64,000 nt of DNA from Micavibrio sp. UBA5572 (GTDB lineage: Bacteria > Pseudomonadota > Alphaproteobacteria > Micavibrionales > Micavibrionaceae): positions 1-64,000 of the forward strand of contig DIMG01000031.1 of NCBI GenBank assembly GCA_002425415.1, given 5' to 3'. A model generated the notes under the pieces. It was not told the origin of the DNA. It was given only the letters and a program-made list of their open reading frames with translations, and searched no databases. The position numbers and the translations under genes were made by a program. Within the stretch, counting starts at the first letter, position 1, and each line of letters starts with the position of its first letter. Positions 33,996-42,621 of the stretch are shown in pieces.

Positions 33996-35071
33996 CAGGA
34001 CACTTTCTCTTTCAATGGCTCTTGTTCCGCATTTAGAATGTTCAGTTCTTTTTCCTGAATCATGACTTCTGCAATTTCGGCAGCGACTCTGACATTAAAA
34101 TTACGAGCAGCCAATTCAGAGGCATACTGAATTGCATTTGCAAAACCGACATGATCCATTCCGCCATGGCTTTTGACGCAAACACCATCAACCCCCAAAA
34201 ACATGCCGCCATTATATTCGCGCGGATCCATTTCGTTTTTCAGACTTTTCAGTGCCTTTTGTGCCAGTATTGCACCCAAAAATGCCAGCGGAGATGCCTT
34301 CAAAGATTTTTTCAACATGTGGGCAATCAGTTTACTGACCCCTTCTGCAGTCTTTAATGCAACGTTACCTGTGAAGCCATCTGTTACGACTACGTCAACC
34401 TTACCCATTGGAATATCATTGCCCTCTACAAAGCCGATATATTTGCCCGGGAATTTAATTTGCTGCAAAATAGCGGCCGCTTCCTTGATTTCGTCATGCC
34501 CCTTCATATCTTCTGAACCGATGTTCAGTAGCCCAACTGTGGGTTGGTCATGTCCGCGCACCACCCGCGAGTAAACAGAGCCCAATATTGCGAATTGAAC
34601 CAACATAGCAGCATCGCATTCCAAATTTGCGCCAAGATCAAGCATAACTGTTTCTTTACCCATAGTCGGCAGTAGGCTGGCAATTGCCGGACGGTCAATT
34701 CCGGGCAAGCATTTTAAAACCATCTTGGCCATAACCATCAATGCGCCGGTATTTCCACCCGACACAATACAATCCGCCTGTTTATCAGCCACAGCATTGA
34801 TCGCCAATCTCATGCTTGATTTGCGTCCGTTGCGCAAAGCCACACCGGGTTTTTCTTCGGAGGACACAAATTGGTCGGTATGAATTATTTGGGAGGCAGA
34901 GGAAAGTTTGGGAAATTTTTCTAAAATAGGAGTGATCTTTAATTCATCGCCAAAAATCATAAAACGCAAGTCCGAATTACGGGATAGTGCCAATGCAGCT
35001 CCGGGGATCACGGCCTCAGGGCCTAAATCTCCTCCCATTGCATCCAATGCTATCGTCAGATGTCCCGACAT
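33995..35071 (-). CDS. plsX: Phosphate acyltransferase PlsX
   Basis: A 358-residue enzyme making acyl-phosphate from acyl-ACP for phospholipid synthesis. It shows the opening A-L-D-A-M-G-G-D-L-G-P, S-G-G-N-T-G-A-L-M near residue 104, and D-G-F-T-G-N-V-A-L-K-T near 233. AAAAGGAC precedes the ATG. It stands between rpmF and fabH. Part of the rpmF transcript can be expected to read through a hairpin into it. Confidence 0.96.
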   Translation of the reverse strand: MSGHLTIALDAMGGDLGPEAVIPGAALALSRNSDLRFMIFGDELKITPILEKFPKLSSASQIIHTDQFVSSEEKPGVALRNGRKSSMRLAINAVADKQADCIVSGGNTGALMVMAKMVLKCLPGIDRPAIASLLPTMGKETVMLDLGANLECDAAMLVQFAILGSVYSRVVRGHDQPTVGLLNIGSEDMKGHDEIKEAAAILQQIKFPGKYIGFVEGNDIPMGKVDVVVTDGFTGNVALKTAEGVSKLIAHMLKKSLKASPLAFLGAILAQKALKSLKNEMDPREYNGGMFLGVDGVCVKSHGGMDHVGFANAIQYASELAARNFNVRVAAEIAEVMIQEKELNILNAEQEPLKEKVS

Positions 35072-35135
35072 TTGCGTCCTTTTAAGTAAAATTAAACAGA
35101 ATACGGAGTGTGCTGAAGAAAAGAGGAAACAGCGC

Positions 35136-35160
35136 AGGCCCTATTATCTCAATAGGGCCT
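35136..35160 (-). terminator. Perfect hairpin between rpmF and plsX
   Basis: AGGCCCTATT and AATAGGGCCT form a perfect ten-pair stem with a five-base loop, 20 bases after the rpmF stop and about 65 before plsX. The following RNA is only partly U-rich, so it could be a partial terminator or an RNA-stabilising element that sets different levels of L32 and PlsX. Confidence 0.5.
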
Positions 35161-35180
35161 GATAATGCGAGTATAACGTC

Positions 35181-35360
35181 TTATTTACCAGCGTCAATAA
35201 CTTGGCGACCACGGTACATACCGGTCTTCAAGTCAACGTGGTGGCGGCGGACTGGCTCCCCTGTCGACTGATCTTCAACCCAATTGGTTGCATCAATAGC
35301 ATGGTGAGCACGACGCATGTCACGCGCGGATTTCGAGGTTTTCTTCTTTGGAACTGCCAT
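35181..35360 (-). CDS. rpmF: Ribosomal protein L32
   Basis: A 59-residue bL32 protein. It opens M-A-V-P-K-K-K-T-S-K-S-A-R-D-M-R-R-A-H-H, the alphaproteobacterial form without zinc cysteines. It lies in the conserved yceD-rpmF-plsX-fabH order; the yceD stop is about 185 bases upstream, leaving room for its own promoter. It is small but unmistakable. Confidence 0.97.
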   Translation of the reverse strand: MAVPKKKTSKSARDMRRAHHAIDATNWVEDQSTGEPVRRHHVDLKTGMYRGRQVIDAGK

Positions 35361-35544
35361 AATTTTTACTTCCGGTTAGCTTTGTTCAACATATCAAATT
35401 GCACTTCGGGTCAAGGTCGGTCTTTTAGCTAAATTACGACCGATATGCAAGGAAAAAGAAATATATAGACTTTTTTCCAATGCTTTTTCATATCATCAAC
35501 CTACTCTTTCAACTATCTTACTGATATTTCAGAGTAAAGCGATC

Positions 35545-36135
35545 TTAATCCTTTGGTCTCCAGTTTTTTAATGCCGCGAATGGATTGGGGCGTATCGTCC
35601 CGTGTACGGTCTGTTTTGGGGGAGAATCGGTTTCCGCCTCCACGCCGTCCACCCGAACATAGGGATTTATCGCCAATACAAGATATTGAGCAACCAAATC
35701 GGCAACATCAATACAACCATCAATCATTGGTTCTGGGTCATCTTGTTCTTCCATCATCGGCTGCTCTTCTGCGGTCAATCTGGACTGCATTTCATGCTGT
35801 GCCCGTGTAAAAGAGGCTGCCTGATGGTAATTAGCATACCAAGCCGAAAATTCTTCTTCTATATGGGATTCAATCTGCTCTAAAGTAATGGCGCATTCCT
35901 GGATAACATCGGCGCAAAAGCTTCCCCGAACCTCGATGACATGTCCGCTATTTTTGGGAAGAAGGTGGATTTTCGCTTCAAGAGATTTTATGCCTTTTAT
36001 ATCGGCACGATCGGCCATCGCTTTACATTCACTCTCATTTGCGACCAATTTGATCCATTGACCGGCGCTGGGAACGCTTTCCGCACGCACAAAATTCTGC
36101 CAATTATGCTGATTACGCTGCTTTTTTAATCCCAT
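35545..36135 (-). CDS. yceD: YceD (DUF177) family protein
   Basis: About 196 residues from ATG 36135. It matches the YceD/DUF177 family near rpmF: the cytosolic domain has C-A-I-T-L-E-Q-I in the middle and an acidic C-terminal half with C-I-D-V-A-D-L-V-A-Q-Y-L-V-L-A-I-N-P-Y. The family is needed for normal 23S rRNA accumulation in several bacteria and plants; the mechanism is unknown. Its start overlaps the bc1 chaperone gene by 23 bases. Confidence 0.85.
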   Translation of the reverse strand: MGLKKQRNQHNWQNFVRAESVPSAGQWIKLVANESECKAMADRADIKGIKSLEAKIHLLPKNSGHVIEVRGSFCADVIQECAITLEQIESHIEEEFSAWYANYHQAASFTRAQHEMQSRLTAEEQPMMEEQDDPEPMIDGCIDVADLVAQYLVLAINPYVRVDGVEAETDSPPKQTVHGTIRPNPFAALKNWRPKD

Positions 36136-36715
36136 GACCAATCTGTCCTTCTATTTCTTTTATATCCAGTGTCTCCGGCAAATCTGGAAAATGAACTTTT
36201 CCCTGCCACAACTCCGACAAACCTTGCTGGGCAAGTGTCCGCGCGCACTCTTGCATATAGGCCACCATCATTTCAAGTTCTTCTGTATATGGGGCAGGAA
36301 CTTTACCATATATATTACGGATAAGGGCGTGTTTAACTTCCCCTTCACCAGATTTCATGGCTTCGTCGTAAGCAAATGTCCGACCTTTAAACGATGACAT
36401 TAACTTTTTGATCCGGCGAGGGATTGCCAGATCACCAACTCCCATTTCCCGCAAGGACAAATCAAGATCACGGAACATGACATCAAAAAAAGTTTGTGCT
36501 AAACGCTGCCCTTGCGCGCCCATATCGGGCTGGCACAAACGATTGACCAACAGCCCGCCATGAAGAGCCAGAATCTCAAATCTGCTTTCTAGCGTATCGG
36601 GAATTTTGTAATTTATATAGAAATCCGGCTGTCGTGACTGGGTCATAACCGTTCGATGCAGGCGTTTTGCTGCTTCTAATCTTTTGCGTTGATGTTTTGT
36701 AAAAAATGCAAACAT
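36113..36715 (-). CDS. Ubiquinol-cytochrome c chaperone (CBP3/UQCC1-like)
   Basis: A 200-residue protein of the ubiquinol-cytochrome c chaperone family. It contains a characteristic F-Y-I-N-Y-K-I-P-D-T-x-x-x-R-F-E, a following L-H-G-G-L-L-V-N-R-L and the motif F-F-D-V-M-F-R-D-L-D-L-S-L-R-E-M-G-V-G-D-L. In mitochondria the relative (Cbp3/UQCC1) helps cytochrome b synthesis and bc1 assembly, so an assembly role for complex III is likely here. ATG 36715 has GGAGAG at suitable distance. It shares a divergent spacer with bamE. Confidence 0.88.
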   Translation of the reverse strand: MFAFFTKHQRKRLEAAKRLHRTVMTQSRQPDFYINYKIPDTLESRFEILALHGGLLVNRLCQPDMGAQGQRLAQTFFDVMFRDLDLSLREMGVGDLAIPRRIKKLMSSFKGRTFAYDEAMKSGEGEVKHALIRNIYGKVPAPYTEELEMMVAYMQECARTLAQQGLSELWQGKVHFPDLPETLDIKEIEGQIGHGIKKAA

Positions 36716-36919
36716 GCCACTCTCCATTGGAAATACGAGGCACTACCCCCATGAACAAAAAAACTCAAACTGCTTAGAATGCAGGAAATATACCAATTTC
36801 CATGAAAAGTGGAAAGTAATTTCTTTCTTGTAAGCTTGTCTTGTAAGCTTGCTAGGGTTTCTTCCCTTTTCTTATAGTTCTACTTGCCATTTTGGCTATT
36901 TCGATCTAGGAATCTTTTT

Positions 36920-37393
36920 ATGAAGACGCACATCCTATTTCTCTTTTCTTTGGTTTTGTCCCTTTCCCTGTTTGCAGGCTGCTCCCCACAGCTCGCAACG
37001 CGAGGTAATCTTTTGGAAGATTACCAAATGAAAGAGGTTTTGCCTGGTATTGACCAAAAGGATGATGTTATTCGTAAAATAGGCTCTCCAACCACGATCT
37101 CTCCATTTGACGAAAATACATGGTATTATATGGGGCAGCGAACCGAGAAAAAAGGTATCCTTGACCCAAAAGTGACGGAAGAACGCATTGTTGTTGTTTT
37201 GTTTGATCCGACAGACGGTCTGGTTGACAAAATTGTCGAGCGTCAAGATGGCCGCGAAGATGTCCCAATCGTCCAACGCAAAACCCCGACATCAGGAAAT
37301 GAATTCACCTTTATCCAACAAATGTTGGGGAATGTCGGTAAATTTAACAAGCAGCCAGAGTCAGCGGCTAGGACTGCCGGTGGCGGAATGTAG
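36920..37393 (+). CDS. bamE: BamE/SmpA outer-membrane lipoprotein
   Basis: From ATG 36920 the 157-residue product has a lipoprotein signal with lipobox L-F-A-G-C (cysteine near residue 20). It is followed by the BamE/OmlA domain with V-L-P-G-I-D-Q-K-D-D-V-I-R-K-I-G-S-P-T near 40-58 and W-Y-Y-M-G-Q-R near 68. BamE is part of the outer-membrane beta-barrel assembly machine. The frame opens 12 codons earlier but only this start keeps the signal peptide. It is monocistronic, ending at a clear terminator. Confidence 0.92.
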   Translation: MKTHILFLFSLVLSLSLFAGCSPQLATRGNLLEDYQMKEVLPGIDQKDDVIRKIGSPTTISPFDENTWYYMGQRTEKKGILDPKVTEERIVVVLFDPTDGLVDKIVERQDGREDVPIVQRKTPTSGNEFTFIQQMLGNVGKFNKQPESAARTAGGGM

Positions 37394-37420
37394 GATATAA
37401 CCTTTCCGGTTATATCTTTT
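37394..37420 (+). terminator. Intrinsic terminator of bamE
   Basis: GATATAACC and GGTTATATC form a nine-pair stem with a five-base loop, followed by TTTT. The sequence overlaps the last codons of the convergent methyltransferase gene. Confidence 0.8.
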
Positions 37421-38540
37421 CAAATACACCAACAAGTTCCACATGGGTTGACCATGAAAATTGGTCAACGATTTGCAAGGACTTGAACTGGTATCCGCCA
37501 GAAGTCAGAATTTTTGAGTCTCGTGCAAATGTCGCCGGATTGCAAGACACGCCGATAATAACCGGAATATCCGATTTAGCCAGAGTTTGACATTGTTCTT
37601 TTGCCCCTGCTCTTGGAGGATCAAAAACGACGGCTTTGTAGTTTCTCAGTTCACGGTTCACAAACGGTTCTTTATACAAATCACGAATTTCGGCAGAAAA
37701 TCTTGCATGACCTTTTGCTGCTTCTATCAAGCAGGAGGCCATTGGCCAATCGCCTTCAACGGCATGAACCGAGCATCTGGACAACAACTCGCCAGCAAAT
37801 GTTCCACATCCTGAAAACAGATCAATGACTTTATCTCTTTTCCCCAATTTGATGTGGGACAGGCCATCCATGACCGCTTTAACAAGGGCTATTTCACCCA
37901 ATGCGGATGGTTGCAGGAAGGCTCCGGCGGGAAGAAGGACACAAAGAGCCCCATTCGTTTTTTTCGGTGTGTGAATGGCGATTTGTGTAACCGATTCCGA
38001 AAAGGTATCTTTTCTAAAAGATACGCGGCAAAACCCACATTTTTCAGCCAGACTTGCAATTTCACCTGTTTGTCTTGCTCCACTTTCATCCAGACCCGTT
38101 ATCAGACAATCAAACATGCCTTCATCCGCTTCTTGAATCATAACCTCGATTAAATGACCTTTCGGCGCAATTTTGAGCATTGCAGCGGGCAGGATTTTAA
38201 TGATTTTTGATAATTGCGGGGTTAAGAGCAAACAATCTTCAATCAGCGCCAAGTCATGTGAATGGAATTTATTATATCCGAGAATAACATTTTTATCTTC
38301 GCGTAAAATATTGAGGCTTACTCGGCGGCGTGAGCCTGCACCCACAAAAACCGAAGGTTTCCACTCTTCGGGTTCAAGGTTGTTCTCGGCCAATAAAGCT
38401 TTCACCCGCTGTTCTTTCCATGCCTCATAACTCTCCTGTTTGACGTGTTGGAGCTGGCATGATCCGCATTCTTTAAAATGCGGGCAAGGTGGCTTTTGGA
38501 GTTGCTCGGGGGGAAATTCAAATTCAGTATACTGTGTCAT
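37410..38540 (-). CDS. Iron-sulfur 23S rRNA/tRNA uracil methyltransferase (TrmA/RlmD family)
   Basis: A 376-residue SAM-dependent uracil-C5 methyltransferase. The 4Fe-4S motif C-x5-C-x2-C is near residues 19-28. The SAM-binding D-L-F-S-G-C-G-T-F-A-G lies near 240 and D-P-P-R-A-G-A near 305. The catalytic C is in I-G-V-S-C-N-P-A-T, and a glutamate near the C-terminus (H-V-E) fits the family. RlmD, RlmC and TrmA cannot be told apart by eye, so no symbol is given. It is convergent with bamE and lies just beyond hppA. Confidence 0.9.
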   Translation of the reverse strand: MTQYTEFEFPPEQLQKPPCPHFKECGSCQLQHVKQESYEAWKEQRVKALLAENNLEPEEWKPSVFVGAGSRRRVSLNILREDKNVILGYNKFHSHDLALIEDCLLLTPQLSKIIKILPAAMLKIAPKGHLIEVMIQEADEGMFDCLITGLDESGARQTGEIASLAEKCGFCRVSFRKDTFSESVTQIAIHTPKKTNGALCVLLPAGAFLQPSALGEIALVKAVMDGLSHIKLGKRDKVIDLFSGCGTFAGELLSRCSVHAVEGDWPMASCLIEAAKGHARFSAEIRDLYKEPFVNRELRNYKAVVFDPPRAGAKEQCQTLAKSDIPVIIGVSCNPATFARDSKILTSGGYQFKSLQIVDQFSWSTHVELVGVFEKI

Positions 38541-38559
38541 GTCTTATCCATATAGAAAT

Positions 38560-38583
38560 CCCCGCAGCTTTACCAGCGCGGGG
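38560..38583 (-). terminator. Probable terminator of hppA
   Basis: CCCCGC and GCGGGG form a GC-rich stem in the 74-base gap after hppA. The following sequence in the minus-strand RNA is AUUUCUAUA, a modest U-tract. Confidence 0.5.
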
Positions 38584-38614
38584 CTTCCTAATGCGAATTA
38601 TTTTTTTAAATAAC

Positions 38615-40720
38615 TTATTTTGCAATCAACTGCGCCACAACCGCTACCAGAATAATTGCCACAATATTGGCAATTTTAATCAGCGGGTTCACAGCAGGGC
38701 CAGCAGTGTCCTTATAAGGATCACCAACAGTATCCCCTGTCACAGCGGCTTTATGGGCTTCTGACCCTTTACCGCCATGATGGCCTTCCTCGATATATTT
38801 CTTGGCATTATCCCATGCGCCACCACCGGAGGTCATAGAAATAGCCACGAACAGACCCGTCACAATTGTTCCCATCAGCAAGGCTCCCAATGACTGGAAT
38901 GCTGCTGCGAGGCCTGCAAGTTTATAGACCACGAGGAATAATACTATCGGAGCTCCCACAGGCAATAACGACGGAAGTACCATTTCGCGAATAGCCGCTT
39001 TGGTCAACAAATCAACCGCACGGCCATATTCTGGTTTGCCTGTTCCTTCCATGATCCCTGGAATTTCACGGAATTGGCGACGAACTTCCATAACCACCGC
39101 ACCGGCTGCGCGTCCGACGGCTGTCATGGACATTGCACCGAACAGATATGGCAGAAGACCGCCCACGAACAAGCCAATCACAACAAACGGGTCTTGCAGA
39201 GAGAATGTCAAATTCTGCAAATCCGGCATGTAGTGTTTGATTTCTTCCGTGTAGGCCGCAAAAAGAACCAAAGAGGCCAATCCAGCAGAACCAATAGCAT
39301 AGCCTTTGGTTACAGCTTTGGTGGTGTTCCCCACGGCATCCAGTTCGTCGGTTGTCTTACGGACATTGTCAGGCAAGTTTGCCATTTCGGCAATCCCACC
39401 CGCATTATCCGTGACAGGGCCAAATGCATCCAGAGCAACAACCATTCCTGCCATTGACAGCATGGTTGTTGCTGCAATCGCAATGCCATACAGACCAGCG
39501 AACGCGAAGGCAATATAGATCCCGATACAGATCACCAGAACCGGCAAAGCTGTTGCTTCCATCGATACCGCCAGACCCTGGATAATATTTGTTCCATGGC
39601 CTGTTTCAGATGATTTTGCAATTTCACGAACCGGACGAAAATCTGTTGATGTGTAGTATTCGGTGATCCAGACGAGTAAGCCCGTTACACCCAATCCTGC
39701 ACCACCGCAGATAATCAAATCAAGTCCTGTCACTATTCCGCCGCTTTTCAGCTCAAAACCCTGATCGATCCCAACTTGCTTGGTAACAAACACCAACAAC
39801 AAAAGTGCCGAAAAAATTCCCGAAGCGATAAAACCACGATAAAGAGCACCCATGACTGTTGTGGTTGTTTTGGTGAAACGAACAAAGAATGTTCCTGCAA
39901 CCGAACCCACAATACACAAAGCACCAATCATCAACGGCAACATCATGGCAAATAAGGTTGATCCAGCATCAACGAACACACTTGAAGCAATCAACATCGC
40001 AGCGACAATCGTCACAGCGTATGTTTCAAACAAGTCTGCCGCCATACCAGCGCAATCGCCCACGTTATCACCGACGTTATCGGCAATCACAGCAGGATTA
40101 CGAGGATCGTCTTCAGGAATACCGGCTTCAACTTTACCGACAAGGTCAGCGCCAACATCTGCACCTTTGGTGAAAATACCACCTCCAAGACGGGCAAAAA
40201 TAGAAATCAAGGAAGCTCCAAACCCAAGCCCAACAAGGCCTTCGAGAACTTCGCGTTGAGGCATGGCTTTCAATTCCATCAAATAAAATGTATAGCCAGC
40301 AACCCCCATCAACCCAAGGCCTACAACCAACATGCCAGTAATTGCCCCTGCTTTAAAGGACACATCAAGAGCTTGTTCGCGACCTTCGGTCGCGGCTTGC
40401 GCCACGCGCACGTTAGCACGTACCGATACATTCATACCGATAAATCCAGCCAAGCCGGACAGAACTGCACCAATCAAAAAGCCTATCGCGACATGCGTCC
40501 CCAACAGCATCCACAAGATCAATGCCACGAATATCCCGACCATGCCGATGGTTCGGTATTGGCGCGCCAAATAAGCAGACGCTCCTTCTTGAATAGCGCT
40601 AGAGATTTCTTGCATTCGTTCGTTTCCTGCCGATTTCGACATGACACGGCGGTAACATACCTGCCCATATATCAATGCCAAAACCACACAGGAAGCAATC
40701 ATCAGATAGACTTGAGTCAT
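38615..40720 (-). CDS. hppA: K+-independent H+-translocating pyrophosphatase
   Basis: A 701-residue membrane pyrophosphatase with about 16 helices, which couples PPi hydrolysis to proton pumping. Substrate-binding motifs D-V-G-A-D-L-V-G-K-V-E, D-N-V-G-D-N-V-G-D-C and D-T-V-G-D-P-Y-K-D-T are intact. The K+-class determinant G-N-T-T-K-A-V-T-K-G has Lys and Thr where K+-dependent enzymes have Ala and Gly/Ala, so this is the K+-independent type. It is typical of Rhodospirillum-like alphaproteobacteria. It is an independent unit: GGAAC precedes the ATG and a terminator separates it from fliL. Confidence 0.97.
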   Translation of the reverse strand: MTQVYLMIASCVVLALIYGQVCYRRVMSKSAGNERMQEISSAIQEGASAYLARQYRTIGMVGIFVALILWMLLGTHVAIGFLIGAVLSGLAGFIGMNVSVRANVRVAQAATEGREQALDVSFKAGAITGMLVVGLGLMGVAGYTFYLMELKAMPQREVLEGLVGLGFGASLISIFARLGGGIFTKGADVGADLVGKVEAGIPEDDPRNPAVIADNVGDNVGDCAGMAADLFETYAVTIVAAMLIASSVFVDAGSTLFAMMLPLMIGALCIVGSVAGTFFVRFTKTTTTVMGALYRGFIASGIFSALLLLVFVTKQVGIDQGFELKSGGIVTGLDLIICGGAGLGVTGLLVWITEYYTSTDFRPVREIAKSSETGHGTNIIQGLAVSMEATALPVLVICIGIYIAFAFAGLYGIAIAATTMLSMAGMVVALDAFGPVTDNAGGIAEMANLPDNVRKTTDELDAVGNTTKAVTKGYAIGSAGLASLVLFAAYTEEIKHYMPDLQNLTFSLQDPFVVIGLFVGGLLPYLFGAMSMTAVGRAAGAVVMEVRRQFREIPGIMEGTGKPEYGRAVDLLTKAAIREMVLPSLLPVGAPIVLFLVVYKLAGLAAAFQSLGALLMGTIVTGLFVAISMTSGGGAWDNAKKYIEEGHHGGKGSEAHKAAVTGDTVGDPYKDTAGPAVNPLIKIANIVAIILVAVVAQLIAK

Positions 40721-40854
40721 AATCGCGGTTCCCCATATTCTTATTGGTTTAAAATTTAATCCGACTTCCCGTGTTTTTGCATTGCAAAAAAAATCTTAGG
40801 AAATCAACGGGGTACACTACGCTTGCGCTGCTTCTCATGCAAGGGGGAAGCTCA

Positions 40855-40880
40855 AGAAAAACCCGCTAAATAGCGGGTTA
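40855..40880 (-). terminator. Intrinsic terminator of fliL
   Basis: AACCCGCTA and TAGCGGGTT pair over nine bases around a two-base centre, with TTTTTCTT following on the minus strand. Confidence 0.8.
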
Positions 40881-40927
40881 AGTTAGGGCTCACACTTTAA
40901 AACCTTTAATTCTTTGGCTTCCAGACC

Positions 40928-41419
40928 CTAAACAGGGCGTTGCTGAACTGCCTGCAACAAAACATCGCGGACTTTTTCAGCTCCCATGACTTTTGTTGTA
41001 ATTTTGTTTAAACGCTCTTTAACTTTATTAACCTGCACGATTCCTTCGGCATTTACGGCGCCTTTACGACCCAAAACACCGTACATGTCTTGAATATAGG
41101 CATCTTTCAGGCGCGGGGCGAATTTTTCGATCTCTTTTGCAGCTTCCGCATCAGCCGCTTCAAGTGTAATGGAAATATTGATAATTTGGACAACGCCCTT
41201 TTCATTGACAACAGGTAGCGTTAAAGGATCCATCTTCACAAAAGCCACCTTTGAATCGGCTTCCGCTTTTTCTTTGTCATTCAATTCTTTTTTGGCTTGG
41301 TCATTGAGATCGCCAGGAGAAACAGAAGCTTCTGCGGATTTGCCAAAGAACATATAAGCGCCACCGCCTATCCCCCCAAGCAAAAGCAAAGCTACCAGTA
41401 TGAGTATACCTTTTTTCAT
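40928..41419 (-). CDS. fliL: Flagellar basal-body protein FliL
   Basis: A 163-residue single-pass protein with an N-terminal membrane helix (about 4-26) and a periplasmic FliL domain. V-A-F-V-K-M-D-P-L-T-L-P-V-V opens the domain, and the C-terminal half, I-Q-D-M-Y-G-V-L with R-L-N-K-I, matches FliL. FliL rings surround the stators and help keep torque up. It is isolated from other flagellar genes here except for motAB 20 kb away. It is transcribed on its own, ahead of hppA. Confidence 0.88.
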   Translation of the reverse strand: MKKGILILVALLLLGGIGGGAYMFFGKSAEASVSPGDLNDQAKKELNDKEKAEADSKVAFVKMDPLTLPVVNEKGVVQIINISITLEAADAEAAKEIEKFAPRLKDAYIQDMYGVLGRKGAVNAEGIVQVNKVKERLNKITTKVMGAEKVRDVLLQAVQQRPV

Positions 41420-41555
41420 TGAAACCCTATCCCCTTTTATTATTCTTATATTACTAGGATAGCACCCTAATTATTAACGTCAGGTAACAATTAGGTAAAA
41501 TTCGAACATAATAATTTTTATGTTCTATTTCAATGGGATAATAGCCCTATCGGGG

Positions 41556-42041
41556 CTAAAAATTTCTGAGTTCTTTCGCAACTGCATCAAGGATTCCGTT
41601 AACAAGTTTTGGCTCGTTTCCAGAGAAAAATCCGACTGTAATATCCAGATAATCCGAAATAATAATCGGCGTATCAATATCATTATGAGCCAAAAGTTCA
41701 TAAGCGCCGCAAATCAGCACTGAAGCCAGCAGGTTTTGAACATCGCCGATCTCTTGAACACGAGGTTGTATAATTTGTTGGATGTCGCCCCATCTGTCCG
41801 TTATTCCGGAAATCAACCCTTGAAACAAGGGGACATCCGGCTCAACCATAAAGCCGTCATCCAGATCCATCCCACGACGATGCGTCATATATTCATCATA
41901 AAGAGAAGACGGGGATACCTTATTTTGTAACCCTTGATAAACGACTTGCACCGCCAGAAGACGCGCAGCCGTTTTTCTGGCTTTTAGAGATCCCTTATTC
42001 CGATGCTTCACTTCAATATTCACTTCATTGACTTCCGACAT
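41556..42041 (-). CDS. nusB: Transcription antitermination factor NusB
   Basis: A 161-residue all-helical protein with A-R-x-L-A-V-Q-V-V-Y-Q at the N-terminus, I-L-I-C-G-A-Y-E-L in the middle and I-I-I-S-D-Y-L-D-I-T and N-G-I-L-D-A-V-A near the end. It binds boxA with NusE (S10) during rRNA antitermination. It follows ribH by six bases, the usual arrangement. Confidence 0.94.
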   Translation of the reverse strand: MSEVNEVNIEVKHRNKGSLKARKTAARLLAVQVVYQGLQNKVSPSSLYDEYMTHRRGMDLDDGFMVEPDVPLFQGLISGITDRWGDIQQIIQPRVQEIGDVQNLLASVLICGAYELLAHNDIDTPIIISDYLDITVGFFSGNEPKLVNGILDAVAKELRNF

Positions 42042-42047
42042 GACCTA

Positions 42048-42545
42048 TTATTCCTCCGTCAATCCACAGACTTGTTTCAGATGCAGCATTGACAATGCGG
42101 CCATGGCCGCCCCTCCGCCTTTATTTTGGCGCGATTTATCCGCACGATCCAATGCCTGTTCATAATTTTCAACGGTCAGAATACCATTTCCGACTGCCAG
42201 ATTATGTTTGAGAGAGACCTTCATGACCCCTCTTGCACTTTCGTTGGAAACAATTTCGTAATGAGTGGTTTCGCCACGAATGACGCAGCCCAACACAACA
42301 AAAGCACCAAACTTGCGGTCACTTTTTCTTTGCGCGGCATATTGAAGGGCGATTGGAATTTCCAAAGATCCGGGAACAATCAGTTTTTCCCATGTTGCGT
42401 GGGCTTTATCCAAAGCCTCAACCGCACCCGCAACCAAATGGTCATTGACTTCGTCATAGAAGCGGGCTTCCAATATCAGGACATGCGGAGGACTGATAAA
42501 TTGTAATGCACCCATAGAATGAGTGGACTGCCCGATTTGAACCAT
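42048..42545 (-). CDS. ribH: 6,7-Dimethyl-8-ribityllumazine synthase
   Basis: A 165-residue lumazine synthase, penultimate step of riboflavin synthesis. The signature motifs V-P-G-S-L-E-I-P near 58, G-C-V-I-R-G-E-T-T-H-Y-E near 87 with the active-site histidine, and G-I-L-T-V-E-N near 122 are intact. It lies between the ribB-like gene and nusB. Confidence 0.96.
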   Translation of the reverse strand: MVQIGQSTHSMGALQFISPPHVLILEARFYDEVNDHLVAGAVEALDKAHATWEKLIVPGSLEIPIALQYAAQRKSDRKFGAFVVLGCVIRGETTHYEIVSNESARGVMKVSLKHNLAVGNGILTVENYEQALDRADKSRQNKGGGAAMAALSMLHLKQVCGLTEE

Positions 42546-42621
42546 TTTAATAACCCTTTGATAGATATATCCGGCCTTTGTCCTACGACAAAAGCGATGT
42601 TGTCGTCAAGATGATTAACTT

